DNA from: Salinibacterium sp. SWN167
Lineage (GTDB): Bacteria; Actinomycetota; Actinomycetes; Actinomycetales; Microbacteriaceae
Direction of reading: 5' to 3'
Assembly: GCF_015864665.1 (NCBI RefSeq)
Contig: NZ_JADYWU010000001.1
Coordinates: 124,001 to 188,000, forward strand
Length of the DNA: 64,000 nucleotides
The position numbers and the translations under genes are program-made. The notes below the pieces were generated by a model. That model was not told the origin of the DNA. It saw only the letters and a list, made by a program, of their open reading frames with translations, and ran no database searches. Positions 7,873 through 16,626 of the stretch are shown one piece after another; position 1 is the first letter of the stretch; each line of letters opens with the position of its first letter.

Positions 7873-10265
7873 CGGTCGCGCGCCTCGACGGCAGCCTCAG
7901 CGTCAGCGATATGGGGAACCGTCTTCATGAAGCTGTCGGGGTTGAGCGAAATGGAGTCGATTCCCTCGTTGACGAGGAACGCCGCAAAGTCGGGGTAGTT
8001 GCTGGGGCCCTGCCCGCAAATCCCGATCTTGATGCCAGCGGCGTGGGCTTTCTGGATAGCTTGGCTGATCATGGACGTGACCGCCTCATCCCGCTCGTCA
8101 AAAAGCGCTGCCAACTCTTCTGAGTCACGATCAACACCGAGTACCAATTGGGTCAAGTCGTTGGAACCGATCGAGAAACCATCGAACCGGGTGGCAAACT
8201 TTTCGGCCAGAATCACGTTGGCGGGAATCTCGCACATCATGTAAACCTGAAGCCCATTTTCGCCGCGCACCAAGCCGTTCTCTGCCATCACGGCCAGAAC
8301 ACGATCGGCCTCGGCCACAGTGCGACAGAACGGCACCATGATGATGATGTTGGCGAATCCAATCTGCTCGCGCACGCGCTTGAGCGCACGACATTCAAGG
8401 TCAAAGCCTTCGCGATAGCGCGGGCTGTAATAGCGCGACGCTCCCCGGAAGCCGAGCATCGGGTTCTCTTCAGAGTGCTCGAAAACACTGCCACCAATGA
8501 GGTGCGCGTACTCATTCGTTTTGAAGTCGCTGAGCCTCACGATCACTGGCAGCGGATGATACGGCGTAGCAAGTTTGGCAATCCCTAGTGCCAGGGTCTC
8601 CACAAAGAACTCCGTGGGGTCGTCAAAGCCGCGCGTGAGCTCCTCGATCTGTTGACGCTCACTCTGATCAGTGACCAGTTCGGGATGTACCAGGGCCATC
8701 GGATGAATCGTGATCAGATTATTGATGATGAATTCCATCCGGGCTAGACCAACCCCGGCTGCGGGCAACCGCCACCACTGGAAGGCTGCCGCTGGGCTCG
8801 CAATATTCACCATCACTGCTGTGCGTGTTGCCGACTGTGTCGCGGGGTCAAGCTCCTCGGTCTCAAAGGTGAGGGTGCCGTCGTAGATGTGGCCTTGGTC
8901 GCCTTCCGCACAGGACAGGGTGATTTCTTGGCCCTCTTTCAGCACCTCGGTAGCGGTGCCGGTTCCGACGACAGCGGGGATACCGAGTTCACGGCTGACG
9001 ATCGCCGCATGGCTTGTCGGACCACCATGATCAGTGACAATTCCCGAGGCCCGGGTCATGATCGGGACCCAGTCCGGGTCGGTCATTTCAGTGACCAGAA
9101 TCGCCCCGTCACGAAAGTTCTCGATGTCGGCGGGGTCCCGGATCACACACGCCGAACCGGTGGCAATTGCATCGCCGATGGCGGCGCCAGAGATGAGAAG
9201 CGGGCCATCCTGAGTGAGATGGTGGGTGGTGAATCGCGTACCCGTCTTGCGGGCCTGCACGGTCTCGGGGCGCGCTTGCACGATGAATAACTCGCCCGTC
9301 ACGCCATCCTTGGCCCATTCCATATCCATCGGGCGGCCATAGTGCGCCTCGACGACCACTGCCCACCGCGCTAACTGCAGAATTTCGGCATCAACAAGCA
9401 CGAACGACTGCTGTTCCCTCTCCGAGGTATCGACCATGCGCGTGCGCGCGCTGCCGCCCTTGCTGTAAATCATCTTGCGCGACTTGGCGCCCAGAGTTTT
9501 TTCGACAATCGGCGAACACCCCGGCGTCTCCAACAGGGGTTTGAACACGAGGTACTTGTCGGGGTTTACCGTTCCCTGAACAACAGTTTCGCCGAGTCCC
9601 CACGCGGCGCTAATTACCGCGACACGGGGAAAACCGCTCTCCGTGTCGATAGAGAACATCACCCCGGAGCCGCCAACATCCGACCGCACCATGCGCTGCA
9701 CGCCAATCGACAGCGCCGCATCCAGATGATCAAATTCTTTGACCTCGCGATAGCTGATCGCGCGGTCGGTGAACAACGAGGCGTAGCAACGGCGGCAGGC
9801 ATCCAGAAGCTCTCGCTCACCCCGCACATTCAGGAAGGTCTCTTGCTGACCGGCGAAACTGGCATCGGGAAGGTCTTCGGCCGTGGCGCTGCTGCGTACT
9901 GCAACCGCGGGGTTTGTTTCGCCCGAACGGGCGGCAAGCTGGCGATAGGAAGCGCGGATCTCTTCCGCAATGCCCTCAGGAAACTCGCTGCTGAGGAACA
10001 ACTCGCGCAGTGCTTCCCCCGTTTCGCGCAAGCTCGCACTCCCGGCATGAAAGCGATCAAGCTGCGCCCGTGCGGCTGTTGCAATCCCGTTCACATCAAC
10101 GAACGATCGATAGGCATCAGCGGTAGTCGCGAACCCTGGCGGCACCCGCACGCCCTCGCTCTCAAGAGTGCGAACCATTTCGCCCAGCGACGCATTCTTT
10201 CCCCCCACAATCGGAACATCTCCGATGCCAAGGTCTTCGAACCACATCACATGCTGCTTGCCCAT
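7869..10265 (-). CDS. ppsA: Phosphoenolpyruvate synthase
   Basis: Converts pyruvate, ATP and water to PEP, AMP and phosphate for gluconeogenesis. The 798-aa protein has the normal three-domain order. First is the ATP-grasp nucleotide-binding domain ('VGGKNASLGEM', 'AVRSSATAEDLPDASFAGQQ'). Next comes the swivelling phosphohistidine domain with 'GGPTSHAAIVSRE', in which His419 is the phosphoacceptor. Last is the PEP/pyruvate TIM barrel ending in 'GICGQGPSNYPDF', whose Cys is the expected acid/base. The start ATG follows GGGAGG. The gene overlaps the aldolase gene tail to tail, so glycolytic and gluconeogenic genes converge. Pyruvate phosphate dikinase is less likely given the length and motif set. 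Confidence 0.94.
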   Translation of the reverse strand: MGKQHVMWFEDLGIGDVPIVGGKNASLGEMVRTLESEGVRVPPGFATTADAYRSFVDVNGIATAARAQLDRFHAGSASLRETGEALRELFLSSEFPEGIAEEIRASYRQLAARSGETNPAVAVRSSATAEDLPDASFAGQQETFLNVRGERELLDACRRCYASLFTDRAISYREVKEFDHLDAALSIGVQRMVRSDVGGSGVMFSIDTESGFPRVAVISAAWGLGETVVQGTVNPDKYLVFKPLLETPGCSPIVEKTLGAKSRKMIYSKGGSARTRMVDTSEREQQSFVLVDAEILQLARWAVVVEAHYGRPMDMEWAKDGVTGELFIVQARPETVQARKTGTRFTTHHLTQDGPLLISGAAIGDAIATGSACVIRDPADIENFRDGAILVTEMTDPDWVPIMTRASGIVTDHGGPTSHAAIVSRELGIPAVVGTGTATEVLKEGQEITLSCAEGDQGHIYDGTLTFETEELDPATQSATRTAVMVNIASPAAAFQWWRLPAAGVGLARMEFIINNLITIHPMALVHPELVTDQSERQQIEELTRGFDDPTEFFVETLALGIAKLATPYHPLPVIVRLSDFKTNEYAHLIGGSVFEHSEENPMLGFRGASRYYSPRYREGFDLECRALKRVREQIGFANIIIMVPFCRTVAEADRVLAVMAENGLVRGENGLQVYMMCEIPANVILAEKFATRFDGFSIGSNDLTQLVLGVDRDSEELAALFDERDEAVTSMISQAIQKAHAAGIKIGICGQGPSNYPDFAAFLVNEGIDSISLNPDSFMKTVPHIADAEAAVEARDR

Positions 10266-10418
10266 ATCGTGCCTCCCACGTTTTTCACGGAGTTACCACT
10301 GCCTATGGTGTGAACTCTACGACTATTGCCGCATCCTCTCTAGGGGCGCCCACAAGAGACTCAGCCAATGCTGTGAAGAGCTTCCGATGCCGCCAAATCC
10401 TGTGTGAGAGAATCAACC

Positions 10419-10814
10419 ATGGCTGAATCGTGGCGTCGCACACCGACCGAAAGTCCTGTCACTTTCGAGATCGATACGGCAGCGTCCACTCCGCCGTTCG
10501 AGCAGATCAAAGCTCAAGCCATCGCTCAGATCGCGAGTGGTGAGCTTCTGGCTGGCACCAAGCTCGCAACCGTGCGACAGCTGGCCACCGACCTCGGCAT
10601 CGCCCCCAATACCGTGGCGCGGGCCTACCGCGAACTCGAGGCTGACGGTTTTCTGCACTCGCGCGGCCGCAATGGCACTGTCGTCAAGGCTCAGCCTGGC
10701 GATGCCGCAGCGCTTCTCCAACTTGAGGCCCGGGCCTACGCCAACCGCGCAGCAGAGCTCGGCATCAGCACGGACGAAGCACAGCGTTTCGTCGCGATCG
10801 CCCTCAAGGGTTAG
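10419..10814 (+). CDS. GntR-family transcriptional regulator (YtrA-like, short)
   Basis: A 131-aa regulator with an N-terminal winged helix-turn-helix: 'PPFEQIKAQAIAQIASGEL' followed by 'LATVRQLATDLGIAPNTVARAYRELE', the classic GntR helix 2/3 region. Only about 45 residues follow the DNA-binding domain. This matches the short YtrA subfamily, which usually controls ABC transporter genes and lacks a ligand-binding domain of FadR or HutC type. The ATG at 10419 is preferred over the GTG at 10404 because GAGAG lies upstream of it. It is divergent from ppsA and convergent with the response regulator gene. Its targets are not visible; the ABC exporter at 12856 is a candidate. Confidence 0.87.
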   Translation: MAESWRRTPTESPVTFEIDTAASTPPFEQIKAQAIAQIASGELLAGTKLATVRQLATDLGIAPNTVARAYRELEADGFLHSRGRNGTVVKAQPGDAAALLQLEARAYANRAAELGISTDEAQRFVAIALKG

Positions 10815-10860
10815 TCGACCAGAACAACAGCAGCGGGCCGAACGAGCGCTGCAGCCTGAA

Positions 10861-11481
10861 CTACCGCAGCACTCCCAGTTCGCGCGCCTTCGACACTGCA
10901 GCGGTACGCGACGACACATTTAGCTTCGAAAAAATGTGCACCAGGTGAGACTTCACCGTCGTTTGCGAGACAAAGATTTCTCCCGCGATCGCCGCGTTCG
11001 ACATCCCGGCGGCGACGCGCTCCAGCACCTCGATCTCGCGCTTGCTCAGACTCACTTGCGGAGCCCGCATCCGGTCTAGCAACCGGCCAGCGATCACGGG
11101 AGCCAAAGCGCTCTCGCCCGCAGCCGCAGCACGAACGGCCGCAATCAACTCATGGGGCGGCGCATCCTTCAGTAGATACCCGCTGGCACCAGCTTCTACG
11201 GCACCCAGGATGTCGCCATCGGTGTCGTAGTTGGTGAGAACCAACACGTACGGGGCAGCGTCGAGCGCGCGGATCCGGCGCGTGACCTCCGCCCCCGACT
11301 CCAGCTCCCCGAACTGCAGGTCCATCAAAATCACGCTCGGGTTCGCCGACTGCACGAGCGCAAAAGCTTCATCCGGCGTGGCCGCTTCCCCCACGACGGT
11401 GAGGTCAGTTTCGTGTTCGAGCAAGGCACGCAAACCAGCGCGGACGACCGGATGATCGTCGGCAATCGCCACCCGGATCAT
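10861..11481 (-). CDS. NarL/LuxR-family response regulator
   Basis: A 206-aa two-component response regulator. The receiver domain has the acidic pair D8/D9, the phosphoacceptor D54 in 'ILMDLQF', and a conserved lysine in 'GYLLKDAPP'. The C-terminal LuxR-type helix-turn-helix reads 'LSKREIEVLERVAAGMSNAAIAGEIF' and 'VSQTTVKSHLVHIFSKL'. It would be phosphorylated by the kinase encoded just upstream, with which it shares an ATGA overlap at 11478-11481, so the two are translationally coupled. The divergently transcribed ABC exporter at 12856 is the likely target, as is common for such trios. That regulatory link is inference. Confidence 0.93.
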   Translation of the reverse strand: MIRVAIADDHPVVRAGLRALLEHETDLTVVGEAATPDEAFALVQSANPSVILMDLQFGELESGAEVTRRIRALDAAPYVLVLTNYDTDGDILGAVEAGASGYLLKDAPPHELIAAVRAAAAGESALAPVIAGRLLDRMRAPQVSLSKREIEVLERVAAGMSNAAIAGEIFVSQTTVKSHLVHIFSKLNVSSRTAAVSKARELGVLR

Positions 11482-12692
11482 GCCGTCTCCCCCGCCGATG
11501 GGCTCAGCATCAGATCAACCGTCACCGTGGTGCCAGCGCCGGGGCTCGACTCCACCGTCAACGTGCCACCCAGTTGTTCGACACGTTCGCGGGTTGCCGT
11601 TAGCCCGAAGGAATCAGTGAACCCTCGAGCCGATGCTGCCTCCGCTCGTTCGGGATCGAACCCTCGCCCGTTGTCAGCAATCATGAGCCGCACATCCGAA
11701 TCATTTCGCTCGATGGAGATCGTGGCCTGCGTTGCCTCCGAGTGCTGCACGACGTTCGCCATCGCCCCCTGGGCGATGCGCAATAGCGCGGTCTGCACGG
11801 GCATCGGCAGGTCAAGAGCATCCGCCACCCGCACCCGGATCTCACGCTCGGGGGTCTGCCACTGGGTTTCAGCGAGACGACGCAAAGCCGCGCCCATCCC
11901 CTGCGCCACGAGTGCCGCCGGGGCGAGCTCGCGAATGAAGTTACGAGTGTCGGCGAGATTGGCGGCCGCAGTCTCACGGGCAAGGCGCACGTGTTCGAGG
12001 CCCACAGCATCCGGGTCAGCACGTTCAGCAGCATGCAGCAGCATCTGGATGCTCGACAACCCCTGCGCGACGGTGTCATGAATCTCGCGGGCGAGTCTCG
12101 CTCGCTCTGCCAGCACCCCGGATTCGCGTTCGGTCTGCGCCAACTGGTCGCGCGTCTCGAGGAGTTGCTTCACCAACAGTTCGCGGTCTGCAGCCTCAGC
12201 CGCGAGTGATTTGTAGCCAAGACCAATCACGATCGCAACGCCCGCTCCGACGAGTGGCCCCACCACGCCACCCACAGTCCATTCGCTGTGAAGACCGAGA
12301 GCGGCGATGGCCAGCAACGTCGATCCCAGCACGGCGAGGGTGCGCCAGCCGCGCGGCAACAGGTGCAGATAAAGAAAGAACAGGGGGAACACCAGGTAGG
12401 CGGCATCCGGGCTCAACCACACCAGCACGAGCCATTCTGCCGACAAGACCAGTGCCCACAGGTAGGCCGTCACCGACTGCGCGCTCGCCCCCGAACTCAT
12501 CGCATGTCTCGCCAAATAACCGCCGAAACCGTAAGTGATGAGCAACAGTGCGGCGAGCGCAATCACCGCCACCATGTTCGGGTTGCCATCGACAAGCGCA
12601 CGCACCACCACGAGCACAGTCAAAGCGACAAAGAGGATGTGCAAACTGGTGCGCAACCCCACAAAAACGGGGGTCAACGCAGTGTGGCTCAT
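11478..12692 (-). CDS. Sensor histidine kinase, NarL-type (HisKA_3)
   Basis: A 404-aa membrane sensor kinase. About five to six hydrophobic segments fill residues 10-160, with little extracytoplasmic sequence. This suggests sensing within or close to the membrane. The dimerisation/phosphoacceptor motif 'LAREIHDTVAQGLSSIQ' has the phosphorylated His at about residue 205. The ATPase domain shows the N-box 'IAQGAMANVVQHSEA' and the G-box 'IADNGRGFDPE'. It is cotranscribed with its regulator and divergent from an ABC exporter, an arrangement typical of envelope-stress or drug-sensing systems. The signal is unknown. Confidence 0.93.
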   Translation of the reverse strand: MSHTALTPVFVGLRTSLHILFVALTVLVVVRALVDGNPNMVAVIALAALLLITYGFGGYLARHAMSSGASAQSVTAYLWALVLSAEWLVLVWLSPDAAYLVFPLFFLYLHLLPRGWRTLAVLGSTLLAIAALGLHSEWTVGGVVGPLVGAGVAIVIGLGYKSLAAEAADRELLVKQLLETRDQLAQTERESGVLAERARLAREIHDTVAQGLSSIQMLLHAAERADPDAVGLEHVRLARETAAANLADTRNFIRELAPAALVAQGMGAALRRLAETQWQTPEREIRVRVADALDLPMPVQTALLRIAQGAMANVVQHSEATQATISIERNDSDVRLMIADNGRGFDPERAEAASARGFTDSFGLTATRERVEQLGGTLTVESSPGAGTTVTVDLMLSPSAGETA

Positions 12693-12855
12693 AATTCGAC
12701 CCTACTGCCGCGCACGAGTGCTTCTATCCATCGAAAGGATGATTGTGCCCTCCGCACTATGCGCCACGAAAGGTACCCTCCCGGCCGATGCCCTACCGCG
12801 CCCACACGAGGATGCTGGTTACTGTCGCCATTCGTCGACGCCGAAAGGACTCCCC

Positions 12856-13929
12856 ATGTTTGTTGCCTGGCGCGATCTGCGCTTCGCCCGCGGACGATTC
12901 GTGCTCATTGGCACAGTCGTCGCCCTCATCACGTTGCTCGTCGGCTTTCTGAGTGGCCTCACTGGTGGGCTCGCTGCCCAGAACATTTCTGGTGTTCTGT
13001 CGTTGCCGGCTGACCAGCTCGTGTTCGCCACCCCGAGCAGCAAGGGAGCGGATGAAGCCAGCTTCTCCGACTCGAACGTCACTGAGAAGCAGGCAAACAT
13101 CTGGGCTAACGCTGACGGTGTCGAGTCGGCCAACCCCATCGGAGTTTCGCAGACCAAGGCCGAGTCGCCCGAGTCGAGCACTTCCATCGCCGTCTTCGGA
13201 GTCGTTGCCGGTTTCGATGAGACCGCCCCGAGCGGCGACGGCAAGGTCGGCCTCTCGGAGGATGCCGCCACCGCCCTCGACGTTTCCACCGGCGACACCA
13301 TCACGGTTGCCGGCACCGACTACACGGTCGAGAAGGTCAGCGGCAACTGGTGGTACAACCACACGCCTGTCGTTCAGATGACCCTCGAAGACTGGCAGGG
13401 TTACTCCGCCACGACCGGAAACCCGGATGCCTACGCCACCGCCATTGCGGTCAACGGCGACGCCGACTGGGATGCCATCAATGCTGACGCTGACACCCTC
13501 AGCAACTCGGTTCTCCTGTCGCTGACCGCCGTGAGTTCGTTCCGCTCAGAGATCGGTTCGCTGCTACTGATGGTCGCGATGCTGTTCGGCATTTCGGCCC
13601 TCGTGATCGGCGCGTTCTTCACGGTGTGGACGATGCAGCGCAAGGCTGACATCGCGATGCTGAAAGCGCTCGGAGCATCCACCTCGTCACTCATCCGCGA
13701 CGCCCTCGGTCAGGCCCTCATCGTGCTGCTGATCGGTGTCGGAATCGGCATCGGCATCACGGCCCTTCTTGGGGTACTGATGGGCAGCGCGCTGCCGTTC
13801 ATCCTGAGCCCCTTCACCACCCTGCTGCCCGGCGTCATCATGATTGTGCTCGGCCTTGCCGGTGCTGCTTTCGCCCTGCGTTCCGTCACTACCGCCGATC
13901 CACTCACTGCCCTGGGGAGCACCCGATGA
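12856..13929 (+). CDS. FtsX/MacB-type ABC transporter permease
   Basis: A 357-aa permease with one N-terminal transmembrane helix ('FVLIGTVVALITLLVGFLSG'), an extracytoplasmic domain of about 190 residues, and three C-terminal helices. This is the FtsX/MacB topology. The last helices carry the usual 'WTMQRKADIAMLKALGAS' coupling region. The open frame runs further upstream, but the ATG at 12856, preceded by GAAAGGA and starting 'MFVAWRDLRFARGRF', is the natural start. It forms a pair with the ATPase gene by ATGA overlap. Exporters of this kind move lipids, peptides or antibiotics, or transmit force to cell-wall enzymes; the substrate cannot be told. It lies next to a divergent two-component system. 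Confidence 0.87.
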   Translation: MFVAWRDLRFARGRFVLIGTVVALITLLVGFLSGLTGGLAAQNISGVLSLPADQLVFATPSSKGADEASFSDSNVTEKQANIWANADGVESANPIGVSQTKAESPESSTSIAVFGVVAGFDETAPSGDGKVGLSEDAATALDVSTGDTITVAGTDYTVEKVSGNWWYNHTPVVQMTLEDWQGYSATTGNPDAYATAIAVNGDADWDAINADADTLSNSVLLSLTAVSSFRSEIGSLLLMVAMLFGISALVIGAFFTVWTMQRKADIAMLKALGASTSSLIRDALGQALIVLLIGVGIGIGITALLGVLMGSALPFILSPFTTLLPGVIMIVLGLAGAAFALRSVTTADPLTALGSTR

Positions 13930-14633
13930 TCCACCTAAACAACGTCACCCTCACCTTCCCCGACGGCGAAGGCCGCGTCACGGCCGTCGACCATGTCACG
14001 CTCAGTGCCCGCCCCGGCACCGTCACGGGCATCACCGGCCCGAGCGGTTCGGGCAAGTCGAGCCTGCTGGCCGTCGCCGCCACGCTCATCCGCCCCGACT
14101 CCGGTCGCGTCATGATCGATGACGTGGATGCCGCCCAGCTGTCGGCCGCCGAAGCCACCGTGCTACGCCGCGACAGCATCGGTATCGTCTTTCAGCAGTC
14201 GAACCTGCTGCCTTCGCTCACCGCGCTGGAACAGCTCGCCGTCATGAACGAGCTCGGTGCCCCGCACAGCCGTGGCAAGCGTGCCGCGGTTACCGCCCAC
14301 GCTCGCGAGCTGCTGGATGCCGTTGGCTTGGCCGACCAGGCTCACAAGCGTCCGCATCAGCTTTCGGGCGGTCAGCGTCAGCGCGTCAACATCGCGCGGG
14401 CGCTCATGAACGACCCGAAAGTGCTCCTCGTCGATGAACCGACCAGTGCCCTCGACCAGGAGCGCGGCGCGAGCATCATCGAACTCATCCTGCGTCTCAC
14501 CGACGAACGCAACACCTCAACGCTGCTCGTCACCCACGATCTTGTTCATCTCCCCCGTATGCACGCGGTCATGAACATGGTGGATGGCGCGCTCGAGTCG
14601 GTGCGCAGCGAGGTGCCGGTTACCGTCGGGTAA
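13926..14633 (+). CDS. ABC transporter ATP-binding protein (MacB/LolD type)
   Basis: The 235-aa ATPase partner of the FtsX-type permease. Walker A is 'GPSGSGKSS', the Q-loop region is 'VFQQSNLLPSLTALEQ', the signature is 'HQLSGGQRQRVNIARAL', and Walker B is 'VLLVDEPTSALD'. The 'QQSNLLPSLTALEQ' region is characteristic of the LolD/MacB/FtsE branch. The start codon overlaps the permease stop (ATGA), so the two proteins are made in a coupled way. The gene ends about 40 bases before an unrelated oxidoreductase gene with its own ribosome site. Confidence 0.93.
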   Translation: MIHLNNVTLTFPDGEGRVTAVDHVTLSARPGTVTGITGPSGSGKSSLLAVAATLIRPDSGRVMIDDVDAAQLSAAEATVLRRDSIGIVFQQSNLLPSLTALEQLAVMNELGAPHSRGKRAAVTAHARELLDAVGLADQAHKRPHQLSGGQRQRVNIARALMNDPKVLLVDEPTSALDQERGASIIELILRLTDERNTSTLLVTHDLVHLPRMHAVMNMVDGALESVRSEVPVTVG

Positions 14634-14675
14634 CCTCACTCCCTTGCGGGTAACTAGGGGTCATGCAGGAGCATT

Positions 14676-15707
14676 ATGGCCATGACCGACACCATGAACG
14701 CCGTAGCGTACTCGCATGCTTTGCCCATCGACGACCCCACGAGCCTGGAAGATGTGACTCTTCCGGTTCCTGCCGTGGGGCCGCACGACCTCCTCGTGAA
14801 GGTCGTCGCCGTTTCTGTGAACCCCGCCGACGTGAAGGTTCGCTCCGACATGGATCCGGGTGGGGTCCCGACCGTCCTCGGTTTCGACGCCGCTGGAACC
14901 GTCGCGGCCGTGGGCAGCGACGTCACCCTGTATGCCGTCGGCGACGAGGTGTACTACGCGGGAGCGATGGGCCGTTCCGGCTCCAACGCTGAACTTCAGG
15001 CCGTTGACGAGCGCATCGTCGGCACCAAGCCGAAGTCGGCCACCTTCGCCGAAGCCGCTGCACTCCCCCTCACCACTCTCACCGCGTGGGAGGGCCTGTT
15101 CGACAAGCTCAAGCTCACCGCCGAGAGCACGGGAACCCTGCTCGTCGTCGGCGGCGCTGGCGGCGTGGGCTCGATGATCATCCAGCTTCTCAAGGCACGC
15201 ACCCCCGGCATCCGCATCATCGCCTCCGCCGGTCGCGAAGCCAGCCAAGAGTGGGTTCGCTCGCTCGGAGCGGATGAGGTAGTCCGTCACGGCGAACACC
15301 TCACCGAAGACGTGAAGCGCGTCGCCCCCGAGGGAATCGACTACATCTACAGCACCAACACCGTGGGCCAGATCGAGGCCTTCGTCGAGATCTTGAACCC
15401 CTTCGGTGAGATCGTCGCCACCGACAACCCCGGCCTGGTCGACCTCGGCCTGTTCGGCGGCAAGAGCCTCTCGTGGCACTCCGAACTCATGTTCACGCGG
15501 TCGGTCTTCACCACGGCCGACATGGTGGTGCAGCACGAGCTTCTCACCACGGTCGGCGAAATGATCGACGCCGGCACCATCCGCAGCACCATGACCTCGG
15601 CCTTCAGCCCGCTGAACGCCGAGCAGCTGCGCCTCGCGCACGCCAGCGTCGAGACCGGTCGCACGCTCGGCAAGGTCGTCGTAACGAACGAGCCCCTCGC
15701 GAGCTAG
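14676..15707 (+). CDS. Zinc-type alcohol dehydrogenase-like / quinone oxidoreductase family protein
   Basis: A 343-aa medium-chain dehydrogenase/reductase. The N-terminal GroES-like half reads 'VVAVSVNPADVKVRSD' and 'VLGFDAAGTVAAVG'. The NAD(P)-binding half has 'LLVVGGAGGVGSMIIQLLKA', a glycine-rich Rossmann motif. The catalytic zinc Cys and the structural-zinc cysteine cluster of classical alcohol dehydrogenases are missing. It therefore most likely reduces quinones or enones with NADPH, although such proteins are often annotated as zinc-binding alcohol dehydrogenases. An AGGAG ribosome site precedes the start. The convergent aldo/keto reductase gene ends about 30 bases away. The physiological substrate is unknown. 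Confidence 0.88.
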   Translation: MAMTDTMNAVAYSHALPIDDPTSLEDVTLPVPAVGPHDLLVKVVAVSVNPADVKVRSDMDPGGVPTVLGFDAAGTVAAVGSDVTLYAVGDEVYYAGAMGRSGSNAELQAVDERIVGTKPKSATFAEAAALPLTTLTAWEGLFDKLKLTAESTGTLLVVGGAGGVGSMIIQLLKARTPGIRIIASAGREASQEWVRSLGADEVVRHGEHLTEDVKRVAPEGIDYIYSTNTVGQIEAFVEILNPFGEIVATDNPGLVDLGLFGGKSLSWHSELMFTRSVFTTADMVVQHELLTTVGEMIDAGTIRSTMTSAFSPLNAEQLRLAHASVETGRTLGKVVVTNEPLAS

Positions 15708-15737
15708 CGAGAACCGCCCGCGGTTGCGCCGTGGCGC

Positions 15738-16550
15738 CTAGTGACCGATCTGGTCGGAGTCAGCACCGGACCCCGGCACGTCGATCGCCGCAATGGCATC
15801 GAGGTCGCGCGAGTCGAGTTCGAAGTCGAAGACCGCAATGTTGTCGGCCAGCCTGTCGGGGTTGGCCGACTTCGGGATTGCGACGAGGCCATTCTGCAGG
15901 TGCCAGCGCAGCGCGATCTGAGCCGCTGAGCGCTCGTGCTTGGCCGCGATCTCGAGCAACACCGGCTGGTCGAGCACGCCCTTGATGGGGCTCCACGATT
16001 CCGTGACGATTCCGCGGGAGTCGTGATACGCCCGGTCGGCGAGGCGAGCGTTGGTCGGCGAGAGGTCAACCTGGTTCACGGCCGGAACGGTAGCGCCCGC
16101 ATCCGCCAGCACTTCAAGGTGGGCCGGCTTGAAATTTGAGACCCCGATCGAGCGCACAAAGCCATCTGCTTTGAGCTTCTCGAAGGTACGCCACGTGGAG
16201 AGGAACTTGTCGAGTTCTGGTCGAGGCCAGTGGATCAGCAGTAGGTCAACATACTCGAGGTCGAGGCGTTCGAGGCTGTCGCGCAGCCCCTCAATCGCGA
16301 GGTCGTCGCCTTGAAAGTCACCATCGAGTTTGGTCGTGACGAAGAGTTCGTCGCGATCAATGCCGCTGCGCCGGATGCCCTCGCCGACGCCCGCTTCGTT
16401 GCCGTAGCGCACCGCCGTATCGATGTGGCGATACCCGAGTTCGATGGCGGTTGGAACAACAACAGCGACTTCGGCATCGCTGAGCGGCCACGTGCCAAGA
16501 CCAAGCTGGGGGATGCTGTGGCCGTCGTTGAGAGGAATCGAGGGGATCAT
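15738..16550 (-). CDS. Aldo/keto reductase
   Basis: A 270-aa NADPH-dependent aldo/keto reductase of the 2,5-diketo-D-gluconate reductase type. The catalytic tetrad is intact: D44 and Y49 in 'HIDTAVRYGNE', K74 in 'VTTKL', and H107 in 'LLIHWP'. The 'IGVSNFKPAHLEVL' and C-terminal 'IPKSANPDRLADNIAVF' motifs contribute to cofactor binding. Family members reduce small aldehydes and ketones. The gene sits downstream of putA on the same strand but is separated from it by a hairpin terminator, so it is probably transcribed alone. Confidence 0.92.
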   Translation of the reverse strand: MIPSIPLNDGHSIPQLGLGTWPLSDAEVAVVVPTAIELGYRHIDTAVRYGNEAGVGEGIRRSGIDRDELFVTTKLDGDFQGDDLAIEGLRDSLERLDLEYVDLLLIHWPRPELDKFLSTWRTFEKLKADGFVRSIGVSNFKPAHLEVLADAGATVPAVNQVDLSPTNARLADRAYHDSRGIVTESWSPIKGVLDQPVLLEIAAKHERSAAQIALRWHLQNGLVAIPKSANPDRLADNIAVFDFELDSRDLDAIAAIDVPGSGADSDQIGH

Positions 16551-16574
16551 CCTCTTAGGCTAAACGACGCTCAG

Positions 16575-16619
16575 GACAGTGTGCGAGGACTCGCTGTAGC
16601 GAATCCCCGCACACCCTGT
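16575..16619 (-). terminator. Hairpin terminator downstream of putA
   Basis: A strong inverted repeat pairs GTGTGCGAGGACTCGCT with AGCGAATCCCCGCACAC, with two internal mismatches (core arms 16579-16614), and can be extended by ACAG/CTGT. It lies just after the putA stop and before the aldo/keto reductase start. There is no clear U-run, so termination strength is uncertain. Confidence 0.55.
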
Positions 16620-16626
16620 GAGTTCT

